Shown here one piece after another: positions 1 to 9,252 of a stretch of 64,000 nt of DNA (position 1 is the first letter of the stretch; each line of letters begins with the position of its first letter). The stretch is from Novosphingobium sp. 32-60-15. GTDB lineage: Bacteria > Pseudomonadota > Alphaproteobacteria > Sphingomonadales > Sphingomonadaceae. The stretch is taken from the NCBI RefSeq assembly GCF_002280675.1, contig NZ_NCEN01000004.1, positions 1-64,000 of the forward strand, in the 5' to 3' direction. Made by a program: the position numbers and the translations under genes. The notes under the pieces were generated by a model, which saw nothing but the letters and a program-made list of their open reading frames with translations, was not told the origin of the DNA and did not search any database.

Positions 1-135
1 AGTTGCAGATACTGTTGAAAGCCCACCATGATAGCAACCCTTCTGCCCTCACACTGGACACAGTTTACATGGACAGTTGTGGTATCGCTATTAACATAAT
101 CATTATTATCAAATCTAGTGTCGGAGCGCTGTGCC
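1..135. other. Left edge, no supported gene
   Basis: This stretch precedes mazG. The plus strand has only short frames. On the minus strand an ATG at positions 27-29, with an AAGG about ten bases before it, could start a divergent gene that runs off the edge, but only nine codons are visible. An AT-rich patch at 90-115 may hold the mazG promoter, though no clear -35/-10 pair was found. Confidence 0.3.
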
Positions 136-912
136 ATGAGCTTTAACTCTCTTAGCAAACTCCTGGCGATCATGGCCCGCCTGCGCGATCCTGAACGCGG
201 CTGCGAATGGGACTGCGCCCAAACCTTCGCAACCATCGCGCCCTATACCATCGAAGAAGCATACGAAGTCGCCGACGCGATAGAGCGCAATGACATGGCC
301 GCGCTCAAAGAAGAGCTCGGTGATCTGCTGCTGCAAGTCGTATTTCATGCCAGAATGGCCCAAGAAGCTGATTTATTTGACTTTTATGATGTGGCGGCCG
401 CGATTTCGGACAAAATGGAAGTTCGTCATCCGCATGTATTTCATCAACAAAACCCCGACGGCCAATCCCGCGAAGACCACTGGGAAACCGCAAAAGCCGT
501 CGAACGCGAAGCCAAGGGCGCAACCAGCGCGATGGACGGCGTAGCCCTTGCCCTGCCTGCGTTGATGCGCGCAGAAAAGCTCCAAAAGCGTGCAGCCCGC
601 CAGGGTTTTGACTGGCCCGATCCCGAAGGCGCGGCTGCCAAAGTCACCGAAGAAATCGATGAACTGCGCGAAGCCGCAACCGACGAAGAACGCATCGCCG
701 AGGCCGGCGATTTGCTGTTTGCCGCAGTCAATGTGGTGCGAAAATATGGCGTCGCACCCGAAGACGCCTTGCGCGCTGCCAACGCAAAGTTTGAACGCCG
801 CTTCCGCGGAATGGAAGCGCTAGCGCAAGGCGAGTTTGCCGGGCTGAGTCTCGAAGAACAAGAAGCCCTGTGGCAGGACGTCAAGAAATCAGAGGCTGGT
901 AAAACGGCCTAA
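136..912 (+). CDS. mazG: Nucleoside triphosphate pyrophosphohydrolase MazG
   Basis: MazG hydrolyses nucleoside triphosphates to monophosphates and pyrophosphate, and is thought to clear aberrant nucleotides and to influence ppGpp levels. The 258-residue product has the full two-domain length. The first domain carries the metal-binding acidic motifs EEAYEV and EELGDLLLQ (residues about 35-75). A second MazG repeat follows near 175-225 (KVTEEIDELREA, then EAGDLLFA). I chose ATG at 136 over the in-frame GTG at 118 because GGAG lies about ten bases upstream of the ATG. The last 24 bases overlap the end of hflX on the opposite strand. Confidence 0.95.
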   Translation: MSFNSLSKLLAIMARLRDPERGCEWDCAQTFATIAPYTIEEAYEVADAIERNDMAALKEELGDLLLQVVFHARMAQEADLFDFYDVAAAISDKMEVRHPHVFHQQNPDGQSREDHWETAKAVEREAKGATSAMDGVALALPALMRAEKLQKRAARQGFDWPDPEGAAAKVTEEIDELREAATDEERIAEAGDLLFAAVNVVRKYGVAPEDALRAANAKFERRFRGMEALAQGEFAGLSLEEQEALWQDVKKSEAGKTA

Positions 913-2238
913 TTCACGCGGCGTCAGGCGGACTTTGATCCGCATGGCAGGTTCACCACCCTCCCCATCGATCTGATGTTCTTCAACGATATCCCCATGC
1001 GCATGCAGCCAAGCCAAGCGCTGGCCATCGGAAAGCGGAACCATCAAATCCAGGGTCTGGGCGCTTCCGGTGAGCATGACGCCCAACTTGTCGAGGAATG
1101 CTTCAACACCCTCACCGGTCAACGCAGAGAGCGGCGCAACTGGCACGTCTGCAATTTTAGCTGAGATGATATCCTGACGCACCGCCTGGTCATCTGCGGA
1201 GAGCAAGTCCCACTTGTTCCACACCTCGATCACGGGGATGATTGTGCCCCCTTCCCCATTGATGCCGAGGTCCGCAAGGATCTGTTCGACCTCGGCTTTT
1301 TGCTCAGCCGTCGCGGGGTTAGCGACATCGCGCACATGGACGATGACATCGGCGGCAGTTACTTCTTCAAGCGTCGCGCGGAAGGCTGCAACCAATTGCG
1401 TCGGCAGATCCGAGATGAATCCGACCGTATCGGACATAATCGCCTTATCCACACCCGGAAGGCGGATAGCCCGCATCGTCGGATCAAGCGTGGCAAACAG
1501 CAAGTCTTCTGCCATCACCGTCGCGCCGGTCAAACGGTTGAACAACGTTGATTTTCCCGCATTCGTGTACCCTACCAGAGCAACCACGGGCCAAGGCGCA
1601 CGTTGTCGCCGTTCACGGTGTAGTCCGCGTGTGCGGCGCACTTGTTCAAGTTCGCGGCGCAGGCGTGCCATGCGGTTGCGAATCAAGCGGCGATCTGCCT
1701 CGATCTGGGTTTCACCCGGACCGCCAAGGAAGCCGAAGCCCCCGCGTTGCCGTTCAAGGTGCGTCCAGGACCGCACCAATCGGCCAGCTTGATAATCAAG
1801 ATGGGCGAGTTCGACCTGCAAGCGGCCTTCAGCAGTTGCCGCGCGCTCGCCAAAAATCTCAAGAATCAGGCCGGTGCGGTCAATGACCTTGCGCTTGAGC
1901 TTTTCCTCAAGGTTGCGTTGCTGGATCGCTGAAAGTGCGCCGTCGACAATGACAAGTTCGGCATCGGCCATGTTGCAAGCAACGCCGATGCGTTCAACTT
2001 GTCCTTCCCCGAACAGAGTGGCTGGGCGCACGGCCCGGATCGGCAGGATGAACGAGTCCACAACCTCGATACCGATCGCGCGGGCAAGGCCCTGCCCTTC
2101 TTCAAGCCGGGCTTCTGCGTCATCGCCGTAGCCGCCTCCCCGCTGCTTTATATCGGGGAGGAGGACAACGGCGCGCGCGCCACGGGTTACTTCACCGGCG
2201 ACTTCGCCAGTGTTGTTGCCAAATTCAAAAGTGCTCAG
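889..2238 (-). CDS. hflX: Ribosome-associated GTPase HflX, probable CTG start
   Basis: HflX is a translational GTPase that splits or rescues stalled ribosomes. The G-domain motifs are visible: GYTNAGKST (about residues 223-231), DTVGF and NKWD. The glycine-rich linker [15 protein letters not shown] lies before them. The first usual start codon is a GTG at 2061, but the frame stays open upstream and encodes conserved HflX N-terminal sequence ([10 protein letters not shown], then [18 protein letters not shown]). From there back to the upstream stop the frame has no ATG, GTG or TTG. The best start is CTG at 2238-2236, which overlaps the hfq stop as CTGA and has GAGG four bases upstream. This gives 449 residues. 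It is the last gene of the dusB-ntr-hfq operon. Confidence 0.88.
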   Translation of the reverse strand: MSTFEFGNNTGEVAGEVTRGARAVVLLPDIKQRGGGYGDDAEARLEEGQGLARAIGIEVVDSFILPIRAVRPATLFGEGQVERIGVACNMADAELVIVDGALSAIQQRNLEEKLKRKVIDRTGLILEIFGERAATAEGRLQVELAHLDYQAGRLVRSWTHLERQRGGFGFLGGPGETQIEADRRLIRNRMARLRRELEQVRRTRGLHRERRQRAPWPVVALVGYTNAGKSTLFNRLTGATVMAEDLLFATLDPTMRAIRLPGVDKAIMSDTVGFISDLPTQLVAAFRATLEEVTAADVIVHVRDVANPATAEQKAEVEQILADLGINGEGGTIIPVIEVWNKWDLLSADDQAVRQDIISAKIADVPVAPLSALTGEGVEAFLDKLGVMLTGSAQTLDLMVPLSDGQRLAWLHAHGDIVEEHQIDGEGGEPAMRIKVRLTPRELGRFTSL

Positions 2239-2816
2239 GAATCCTCGCCATCCCAGTCGCCGGTGAGATCAACATGACCGGCAGGCTGAATTGTTGAAAC
2301 GGCATGCTTGTAAGCAAGCTGGACATAGCCCTCACGCTCAAGCAGCATGCAGAAAAGATCGTACGACGCGACTTTGCCCTGCAACATCACACCGTTGACA
2401 AGGAACATCGTCACTTGAACGCCAGAATCGCGCACGCTGGACAGGAAGATTTCCTGCAAGAGCCGCGCCTTCTTGCTGTTTTCCTCACCCGTGGTCTGGA
2501 AGTGCGCAACCGAAAGCTGTTGTCCCGGCATGATTGTGGAAATCGCGTGTTTATAGACGAGTTGCGACTGGCCATCACGGCGCAACAGAATCGAGAAATT
2601 GTCAAACCAGGTGACAATCCCCTGAAGCTTCACACCCTTGACAAGGAACATCGTGACCGGGGTCTTGTTCTTGCGGAGATGGTTCAGGAACAAGTCTTGC
2701 AGGTTCTGGCCCTTGCCTCCGGTCGGCCCGGTTACGGGCGCTGGGGGCGGCGTTTCCACTGCGGGCACAACCTCGGCCTTGGGCTTCGGGCGTGCGGTAA
2801 GTGTCTTTCCGGTCAT
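2235..2816 (-). CDS. hfq: RNA chaperone Hfq with two tandem Sm domains
   Basis: Hfq pairs small RNAs with mRNAs; most bacterial Hfq proteins have a single Sm domain of 70-110 residues. This 193-residue protein contains two. Sm1 spans about 36-97 ([26 protein letters not shown]). Sm2 spans about 116-178 ([26 protein letters not shown]). Both keep the proximal-face Gln (40 and 121), Phe (74 and 155) and KH pair (89-90 and 170-171). Sm2 has Met144 where the distal-face Lys is expected, and its rim is less basic (VRDSGV against LRKNK). A proline-rich tail precedes Sm1. A trimer of double units could form the usual six-fold ring; this is inferred. I recall similar double Hfq proteins from sphingomonads. 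Confidence 0.95.
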   Translation of the reverse strand: MTGKTLTARPKPKAEVVPAVETPPPAPVTGPTGGKGQNLQDLFLNHLRKNKTPVTMFLVKGVKLQGIVTWFDNFSILLRRDGQSQLVYKHAISTIMPGQQLSVAHFQTTGEENSKKARLLQEIFLSSVRDSGVQVTMFLVNGVMLQGKVASYDLFCMLLEREGYVQLAYKHAVSTIQPAGHVDLTGDWDGEDS

Positions 2817-2911
2817 TTCTTCTGACTCCGTTTTCTATTGGCTCAGCCCCTTTATGGGACCTCGCAATCTGGCCGTTACGGATTTCGCCGCTTTTGCCGG
2901 GTTCGATTTCA

Positions 2912-2940
2912 AGTGTAGGTCGCTACTTGCCAGAGGTAAA
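2912..2940 (-). promoter_or_regulatory. Candidate internal promoter for hfq-hflX
   Basis: In the 169-base gap between ntrX and hfq the minus strand reads TTTACC, a 17-base spacer, then TACACT. Each hexamer matches the sigma-70 consensus at four of six positions. It would give a leader of roughly 90 bases before the hfq ATG and allow hfq and hflX to be transcribed separately from the ntr genes. The call rests on sequence only. Confidence 0.35.
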
Positions 2941-2985
2941 CATGAGAAATCGCCGCAAGTTCCGAATAAATGCGTATTCACGACT

Positions 2986-4371
2986 CTATTCGTCGTCTTC
3001 CCCTTCACGACGATCCGCCATGCCGAGCAGTTTGAGCTTCCTGTGAAGGGCAGACCGCTCCATGCCTATGAAGCTGGCAGTCTTGGAAATATTCCCTGAA
3101 AACCGCCGAATTTGTACCTTGAGATACTCACGTTCAAAGTTTTCGCGCGCCTCTCTTAAGGGCACGCCCATAAGCGATGAACCTCCTGCTTCTCCGCCCA
3201 TAGGAGTTGCAACGATTTCGGAGGGAAGCATGTCGCCATCGATCCGGGCAAGGCGATCGCGCGGCGCCAGAATGATCGTACGCTCGATCACATTGCGCAA
3301 TTGGCGGACGTTGCCGGGCCAATCATAGCTTTGCAGGGCGGCCATTGCTTCCGGCGTTACGGCAGGTGGCGTGACGCCTTGTTCATTGGCGTACCGCGCG
3401 AAGAAATGATCGACCAGTGCCGGAATATCTTCGCGCCGTTCGGTCAAGGACGGGATTGCTACAGGCACGACATTGAGGCGGTAATAGAGGTCCTCACGAA
3501 AGCGGCGTTCTGCGATTTCCTTTTCAAGCGGGCGCGACGACGATGAAACGACGCGCACGTCCACGCGCAATTGGCGATGGCCACCAACGCGGACGAAGGC
3601 CTGCTCGGTCAAAACGCGCAGAATGCGAGCTTGGCTGGAAGGCGGCATGTCGGACACTTCGTCAAGGAACAGTGTCCCACCATCAGCCATTTCGAGCAGC
3701 CCTGCCCGGACCAATTTGCCGTCAATTTCCTCACCGAACAATTCCTGTTCAAAGCGTTCGGGCGTAATGCGTGCAGAATTGACGGTAACAAAAGCGTTTT
3801 GCGCGCGTGGGCTCCACGAATGCAGCAGGCGCGCGGCCACTTCCTTGCCCGACCCTGCAGGGCCCGTAATCAACAAGCGGCTGCCGGTGTTTGCGACACG
3901 TTTGAGGGTGGCGCGTACCTGGTTGATGGAAGTGCTGTTGCCGGTGAATTCATCGGCCATGACAAAGTCCTGGCGCAAGCGGGCGTTCTCGCGGCGCAAT
4001 CGCTCGGTTTCCGTGGCACGTTCAACAAGCAGCAGCAGGCGTTCTGCCTCGAAGGGCTTTTCCAGGAAATCCATCGCGCCGCGGCTGATCGCGGATACGG
4101 CCGTATCAATGTTGCCGTGGCCTGAAAATATGATGACGGGCAATTCAGGTTCCCGCCGTTTGATTTCATCCAACACTTCAAGCCCGTCCATCGGGCTGCC
4201 ATGGAGCCAGACGTCCAGCAACACGAGACTCGGTCGCCGCTCATCCACGGCGGCAAGCGCTGATGTACTGTCTGCTGCGGTGCGACAGCCGTAGCCTTCG
4301 TCGCTCAACACGCCTGCCACCAGTTCCCTGATGTCGCGTTCGTCGTCGACGATGAGGATGTCGAGTGCCAT
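2986..4371 (-). CDS. ntrX: Nitrogen response regulator NtrX
   Basis: NtrX is the response regulator partner of NtrY and takes part in nitrogen, redox and envelope control in alphaproteobacteria. The 461-residue product has an N-terminal receiver domain (DDERD acidic pocket, phospho-acceptor Asp in LLDVWL, Lys in EKPF). A central AAA+ domain carries Walker A GPAGSGKE and Walker B-like GGTLFLDEV. A C-terminal Fis-type helix-turn-helix follows (GNISKTASFIGMERSAL). The sigma-54 contact loop GAFTGA is absent: the segment reads ELFGEEIDGKLVRAGLLE. That is usual for many alphaproteobacterial NtrX proteins and argues against ordinary sigma-54 activation. It begins 11 bases after ntrY ends. Confidence 0.94.
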   Translation of the reverse strand: MALDILIVDDERDIRELVAGVLSDEGYGCRTAADSTSALAAVDERRPSLVLLDVWLHGSPMDGLEVLDEIKRREPELPVIIFSGHGNIDTAVSAISRGAMDFLEKPFEAERLLLLVERATETERLRRENARLRQDFVMADEFTGNSTSINQVRATLKRVANTGSRLLITGPAGSGKEVAARLLHSWSPRAQNAFVTVNSARITPERFEQELFGEEIDGKLVRAGLLEMADGGTLFLDEVSDMPPSSQARILRVLTEQAFVRVGGHRQLRVDVRVVSSSSRPLEKEIAERRFREDLYYRLNVVPVAIPSLTERREDIPALVDHFFARYANEQGVTPPAVTPEAMAALQSYDWPGNVRQLRNVIERTIILAPRDRLARIDGDMLPSEIVATPMGGEAGGSSLMGVPLREARENFEREYLKVQIRRFSGNISKTASFIGMERSALHRKLKLLGMADRREGEDDE

Positions 4372-4382
4372 TTTGGGTCCTG

Positions 4383-6581
4383 TCAGTCCTGTTCGGTGCC
4401 GGTATTGGCTGAATTCAAAAGGGGATCACGCGCAAAACGCATAGTTACGCTCGTTCCGCCGGTGGGTTGGGCTGTGAAGGCCATTTCGCCACCGTGCTCT
4501 TCGATAATCTTGTGGACGATCGCCAAGCCGAGGCCAGTCCCTTTTTCGCGTGTGGTGACATAGGGTTCAAGAATGCGATCACGTTCGGCCGGAAGGCCGA
4601 TGCCGTTGTCTGTCACGGAAATGGTTACAGTCTCGGCATCGCCTGTCAGTGTAACTGCGATTTGGCCGCGATAATCCACGTCAGCCAATTTCGATTTTGT
4701 TTCAATCGCTTCAACTGCATTTTTCAGCACATTCGTCATGCATTGACCGAACTGATGGCGGTCACATTCCAGCGGATAGTTGAGCTGGTCACTGGCGAAG
4801 TTGTAGGCAATTTGCGTGTGCGCAACTTCTTGCAAGAACAACGATTGCCGCACCAGATCACTGGCATCTTCGGCCCGGAAAACCGGCTTTGGCAGCCGTG
4901 CAAACGAGGAGAATTCATCAACCATTTTGCGCAAATCGCCGACTTGGCGAATGATCGTTGCGGTCAATTCCTCAAACAGTTCGGGGTCTGTTTCAATTTG
5001 TCGGCCATAGCGACGGCGCAAGCGCTCAGTGGCAAGCTGGATGGGCGTTAGCGGATTTTTGATTTCATGAGCGATACGGCGGGCAACGTCTGACCATGCG
5101 GCGCGTCGCTGATCAAGCAATTGGCGCGTAATGTCTTCAAACGTGATCACGTAGCCATTGCTGTCTTTGGCGACACGGACGGCAAGCGTGCGCAAATCGC
5201 CTGCAAGGGGATGCTGGATGACGTTGTTGGGTTGGCCAGAGGCCACCAGTTGCGCAAATACCGGCGAGACGTCAGAAAGCGATTTCCCGATAGGGGATTC
5301 TGCACCCGGAGCCAGCAAGAGCCGCGCAGCTGAAGGGTTGATCAACTGGATCGTACCATCGCGACCAATGGAAATGATCCCGGCGGTTATCGATTCCAAC
5401 ACCGCTTCGATGAAGGCGCGGCGCACTTCCAATTGCGCATTGGCAGACACCAGAGCCTGGGTTTGCCCCTCAAGCTGCTGCGTCATCCGGTTAAACGCAC
5501 GGGCAAGCAGGCCAATTTCATCGGTGCCGCTGTTCTGCGCCACGCGCATGGCGAAGTTGCCGCTGCCGATGTTGCGCGCAGCCGATACCAGTTCAGCCAA
5601 GGGGGCCACTTGGCGATCAGCAAAGCGCAGCGCGGCCCACACCGCCAGCCCGACAAGCGCAAGGCTGATGACAAAGAGCGCGATGTTGAAGCGCAATTGC
5701 AAGGCGCGGGCGCGGGTGGTCAGCATATCGTACGCCTTGAGTACGGTCTGCGCGCGCTCCCATTGTTCGAGCGCCAGAGCATTCGAATTGCGGGCGGCGT
5801 AAAGATAGATTCCGCGGCCTTTATCAACGGCGGTAACAGCATCGATGCGTTCAGCCGATGCGTTCACGACGACAGTTTCTCCAGCGTCGAGCCGCTTCAG
5901 ATCAGCGGCTGACACGCGTTGCCGGTCATCCGTTTTTTCAGGATCTACAATCGCAGCAGTACGCAAAGTGCCGTCAGGCGCGCGCTCAAGAATGGCGGAT
6001 TCGTTCAGTTGGCGACTAAGGACCTGAAACGAGTAGCCTTCTGCAAATTCCGTCGAGGTAATCGCGGCTTGATCAAGGTAATCACGAATGTCGCCGGCCA
6101 TCGTGACAGTCTCGTTGCCAACATCGCGCAACTTGTCTTCATAATATCCGCGCGCAAGCTGGTTGGCGTTTTCCAGCATGCCGCGTGAACTATCGGAAAA
6201 CCAGAACTCCACCCCCGACTGAAAAAGGATAGATGCAAAGACCACCACCAACAGCGTTGGCACCGCAGCGATCAAAGAGAACAGCCAGACAAGCCTGACG
6301 TGCAAGCGCCCGCTTGATCCCAACAGACTGCGGCTGGCGCGACGAATTGCAAGACGGCGTCCGCCCAGCACCAGAAGGGCCATTGCCGGGACAATTGTGC
6401 CGATCAGCAGCGTTGATGTCAGCCGTGATGGAAGTATCTGTCCTTCATTGCTGGAACCGGTTACGGTGAGCCAACTGACAGCGATCATCAGGGCAAAAAT
6501 GGCAGACGCTGCCAATTCCAGCAGCAAAAGGACATTGGCACGACGAAGACTGACAAGGACCCGCCGCCACCAACGTGGCAT
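4383..6581 (-). CDS. ntrY: Membrane sensor histidine kinase NtrY
   Basis: NtrY is the transmembrane sensor kinase for NtrX. Several hydrophobic segments occupy roughly the first 110 residues and frame a periplasmic or extracytoplasmic region. A further transmembrane helix near residue 300 is followed by HAMP (FADRQVAPLAELVSAARNIG) and PAS domains. The phosphorylatable His lies in [16 protein letters not shown], and the ATPase boxes DNGIGLP and GTGLGLAIV are intact. The frame is open to 6644, with ATG codons at 6614 and 6581. The 6581 start (MPRWWRR) has AAAGG eight bases upstream, while the earlier ones have no clear ribosome site, so 6581 was chosen. Confidence 0.93.
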   Translation of the reverse strand: MPRWWRRVLVSLRRANVLLLLELAASAIFALMIAVSWLTVTGSSNEGQILPSRLTSTLLIGTIVPAMALLVLGGRRLAIRRASRSLLGSSGRLHVRLVWLFSLIAAVPTLLVVVFASILFQSGVEFWFSDSSRGMLENANQLARGYYEDKLRDVGNETVTMAGDIRDYLDQAAITSTEFAEGYSFQVLSRQLNESAILERAPDGTLRTAAIVDPEKTDDRQRVSAADLKRLDAGETVVVNASAERIDAVTAVDKGRGIYLYAARNSNALALEQWERAQTVLKAYDMLTTRARALQLRFNIALFVISLALVGLAVWAALRFADRQVAPLAELVSAARNIGSGNFAMRVAQNSGTDEIGLLARAFNRMTQQLEGQTQALVSANAQLEVRRAFIEAVLESITAGIISIGRDGTIQLINPSAARLLLAPGAESPIGKSLSDVSPVFAQLVASGQPNNVIQHPLAGDLRTLAVRVAKDSNGYVITFEDITRQLLDQRRAAWSDVARRIAHEIKNPLTPIQLATERLRRRYGRQIETDPELFEELTATIIRQVGDLRKMVDEFSSFARLPKPVFRAEDASDLVRQSLFLQEVAHTQIAYNFASDQLNYPLECDRHQFGQCMTNVLKNAVEAIETKSKLADVDYRGQIAVTLTGDAETVTISVTDNGIGLPAERDRILEPYVTTREKGTGLGLAIVHKIIEEHGGEMAFTAQPTGGTSVTMRFARDPLLNSANTGTEQD

Positions 6582-6615
6582 GCGCCGAACCTTTATCGTG
6601 CCTTCATTTTGCATA

Positions 6616-6631
6616 GTTGCTATATAACAAC
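6616..6631. repeat. Imperfect AT-rich palindrome upstream of ntrY
   Basis: GTTGCTATATAACAAC reads as a palindrome with a single mismatched pair. It lies in the gap between ntrC and ntrY, just upstream of the possible ntrY starts. It may be an operator or part of an internal ntrYX promoter. No regulator can be named. Confidence 0.3.
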
Positions 6632-6697
6632 ACTGCTGTGGCAAAAATGCAAGTGGAAAGCACCAAAATTGAACAAAGGCTGTGCTTCAAGACAAGA

Positions 6698-8134
6698 TCA
6701 CTCTTTGACGATGTAGTCTTCCGGAAAAATACCAAGATCAGACAAGCGCTTGCGCAATGTGTTGCGGTTAATGCCCAGCATTTGGGCGGCGCGCAGTTGA
6801 TTGCCACCTGTCTTGCCCAATACGTTCAAAAACAGTGGCCTTTCGAACGCAGCCAGGGCCGCGCTGTAATAATCGCCGGGTTCAGGGTGGTGTTCTTCAA
6901 GCCAAAAATCGACCGCAGCGCCAAGATCGGCAGGATCTTTTGAACCAAGGTCGGAATTGCGAGAAACTGCGGCACCTTCGGTTTGTGCAAGCAGCGGTTC
7001 AATGGACGTTGCATCAATAACTTCATCGCGGGCCAGCAGAGCAAGCCGATAAATGAAGTTGCGCAATTCGCGCACGTTCCCGCGCCATGGCTGACGCGCA
7101 AGAATGTCGGCACCAGCCTCGGTCAAGTGGCGTCGCGGCAGCCCTTCTGCGGCGGCTTGGGCAAGGAAGTGGCGTGCCAAGGCTTCGATATCGTCTGTTC
7201 GTTCGCGCAGTGGCGGAAGCTCGATCGGCACTACGGCGATGCGGTAATACAAGTCTTCGCGGAAAGTGCCGGCGGCGATCATCGGCAGCAGGTCGCGATT
7301 GGTGGCTGCTACGATCCGGCAATCGAGCGTAATCTCGTCCCGTCCGCCGACGCGGCGGATTTTGCCCGATTGAAGCGCGCGCAAAAGCCGGGTTTGCGCC
7401 TGCATTGGCATATCGCCGATTTCATCAAGGAAAAGCGTTCCACCACTCGCCTGTTCGAACTTGCCGATGGATCGCGCCACTGCTCCGGTGAACGCACCCT
7501 TTTCATGCCCGAACAATTCGCTCTCGATCAATTCACTCGGGATAGCGGCTGTGTTGACCGCAATGAACGGACCAGAGCGACGGTTGCCCAGTTCATGAAT
7601 GGCTTCAGCGACCAGTTCCTTGCCTGTGCCTGATTCCCCAAGGATCAGGACGGTCAGGTCATTGCGGAGAACGCGCGTGATCATGCGGTAGACCGCTTGC
7701 ATCGCTGCGCTGCGCCCGACCAGCGGCAACCCCTGAGGCACGTCCTGAGGCACGTCGAACGCTTCGGCTTCAGCTTTGCCAATGGCCTGCGTAACAGTGC
7801 GGATCAGTTCCTCAAGGTCGAACGGCTTGGGAAAGTATTCGAACGCTCCGGTATCGCTGGCGCGAACGGCGGTATCGAGGGTGTTTTGTGCTGACAGAAT
7901 GATGATCGGCAGGCCCGGATCGGCATCGCGCACCCGGCCAATCGTCTCGATCCCGTCGCCGTCGGTCAACATCACGTCGGTCAACAGCAGGTGATAGGCA
8001 TGGTTGGCAAGAAACCGGTCGCGCCCAGCGATGGAATCGCAGCGATCAACGGTAAAGCCCTCGGCTTCGAGAGCGGCGGTGATGACGAGGGCGATCGAAG
8101 CATCATCCTCAACCAGCAGGACGCGTTTCCTCAT
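6698..8134 (-). CDS. ntrC: Nitrogen regulator NtrC (sigma-54 activator)
   Basis: NtrC is the phosphorylation-dependent enhancer-binding protein that activates sigma-54 promoters under nitrogen limitation. Its 478 residues comprise a receiver domain (VEDDAS, LLTDVML, FPKPF), an AAA+ domain with Walker A GESGTGKE, the sigma-54 contact loop GAFTGA, GGTLFLDEIGDMP, and a Fis-type DNA-binding helix pair (GGNQLRAAQMLGINRNTLRK). ATG at 8134 was chosen over an upstream in-frame start at 8185 because it forms an ATGA overlap with the ntrB stop and begins exactly at the receiver domain ([11 protein letters not shown]). An intact GAFTGA contrasts with NtrX in the same operon. Confidence 0.96.
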   Translation of the reverse strand: MRKRVLLVEDDASIALVITAALEAEGFTVDRCDSIAGRDRFLANHAYHLLLTDVMLTDGDGIETIGRVRDADPGLPIIILSAQNTLDTAVRASDTGAFEYFPKPFDLEELIRTVTQAIGKAEAEAFDVPQDVPQGLPLVGRSAAMQAVYRMITRVLRNDLTVLILGESGTGKELVAEAIHELGNRRSGPFIAVNTAAIPSELIESELFGHEKGAFTGAVARSIGKFEQASGGTLFLDEIGDMPMQAQTRLLRALQSGKIRRVGGRDEITLDCRIVAATNRDLLPMIAAGTFREDLYYRIAVVPIELPPLRERTDDIEALARHFLAQAAAEGLPRRHLTEAGADILARQPWRGNVRELRNFIYRLALLARDEVIDATSIEPLLAQTEGAAVSRNSDLGSKDPADLGAAVDFWLEEHHPEPGDYYSAALAAFERPLFLNVLGKTGGNQLRAAQMLGINRNTLRKRLSDLGIFPEDYIVKE

Positions 8135-9252
8135 GATGCAGGGACCGATCCTGCGACTGGCAGATGAATGCGGAAGTGTGTCCAACCGCCCAGTTCATCG
8201 CGATCATGGGTAATGCGACCGTTCATTTCGCGAACCAACTTTTGCACCAAAGCAAGCCCCAGCCCTTGCCCGTTCTTCTTGCCGGTGACGAAAGGCTCAA
8301 AAATATGATCGCGCAATGACGGGTCTATACCGGGACCATTATCGGACACGCGCAGTTCTATCGGCAACCGCAGCGGCACTCCGCCCGGTCCTGTGTGCAG
8401 CAAGATGCCGCTGGCAAAGCGCGTGCGGACCACGATGCGCGGCGATGGCTGTGATTGACACGCCTCGCGTCCGTTGCTCAGCAGATTAAGCAAGACCTGC
8501 ACCAGCGAGTCCGGGTTTGCCATAATCGGCGGAAGGGAGGGATCGAACTCCTCCTCGATCGCCACCGGTTCAGGCGATCCGGCAGCAATGACGGCCTGCG
8601 CTCGCCGGACAGCCTCATGCAAATTGCACGATTGCGCAGGTTCCGTGCGGCGGCGTGAGAGCGATTGCATCTGGTCGATCAACTTGGCGATACGGTCGAC
8701 TTCCGCAGTGATGAGGCCCGTCATGGCGCGATCGCGCTCTGACAGCTTGCGATCCAGCAATTGTGCGGCACCGCGAATCCCCGCAAGCGGATTCTTGATT
8801 TCATGCGCCAGCACCTCGGGCGCGCGCAGGGCGATGCCCTCCCCGCCACCTGCCCCGCCGCCATCGCCTGACAATGCTTCAACCCCAACGCCTTCGTGGA
8901 GCATGAGCAATTGCCAACCGGGGCAGTAATTGACGGGGCTGGTCATCACGTCAAACCTACGTGGTGCCTGCCCCCGGATTTGAACGCGAACGCCCCGCGC
9001 GAAAAGCTGCGCCTCTCCTTCGGCCAGGCGGCCAAGGATAAGCGGCTCATCAAATTCGAAGAGTTCGGCAACCGATTTGCCGACCAACCGGCGCGCGCCC
9101 TGCCCCATCAGTTGCTCAGCCGCCGGATTAACCGCCGCAACAATCAAATCGGGGTCCAATTGCAGCAGGGCAAGCGGCAGACTGGCAACGACGCGCTTCG
9201 GATCGGGCTTTTGGGTCGGGTCCTGTTTGCGCCAATCCGGAAGAGTAATCAT
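8131..9252 (-). CDS. ntrB: Nitrogen sensor histidine kinase/phosphatase NtrB
   Basis: NtrB is the soluble PII-controlled kinase and phosphatase of NtrC. The 373-residue product has an N-terminal PAS domain ([20 protein letters not shown]), an H-box ([19 protein letters not shown]) and a catalytic ATPase domain with DNGPGID and [10 protein letters not shown] Gly/Ala-rich linker ([11 protein letters not shown]) separates sensor and kinase. There are no membrane segments, as expected for the family. It overlaps dusB upstream and ntrC downstream by four bases each (ATGA), so the three genes are translationally coupled. Confidence 0.95.
   Translation of the reverse strand: MITLPDWRKQDPTQKPDPKRVVASLPLALLQLDPDLIVAAVNPAAEQLMGQGARRLVGKSVAELFEFDEPLILGRLAEGEAQLFARGVRVQIRGQAPRRFDVMTSPVNYCPGWQLLMLHEGVGVEALSGDGGGAGGGEGIALRAPEVLAHEIKNPLAGIRGAAQLLDRKLSERDRAMTGLITAEVDRIAKLIDQMQSLSRRRTEPAQSCNLHEAVRRAQAVIAAGSPEPVAIEEEFDPSLPPIMANPDSLVQVLLNLLSNGREACQSQPSPRIVVRTRFASGILLHTGPGGVPLRLPIELRVSDNGPGIDPSLRDHIFEPFVTGKKNGQGLGLALVQKLVREMNGRITHDRDELGGWTHFRIHLPVAGSVPAS

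Noticed and set aside
115-363. Minus-strand frame over the start of mazG
   Set aside because: It lies entirely opposite conserved mazG sequence and has no family signal.
6635-6665. Sigma-54-like GG/GC pair upstream of ntrY
   Set aside because: The distance between the GG and GC elements is 14 bases, two too many for a -24/-12 promoter.
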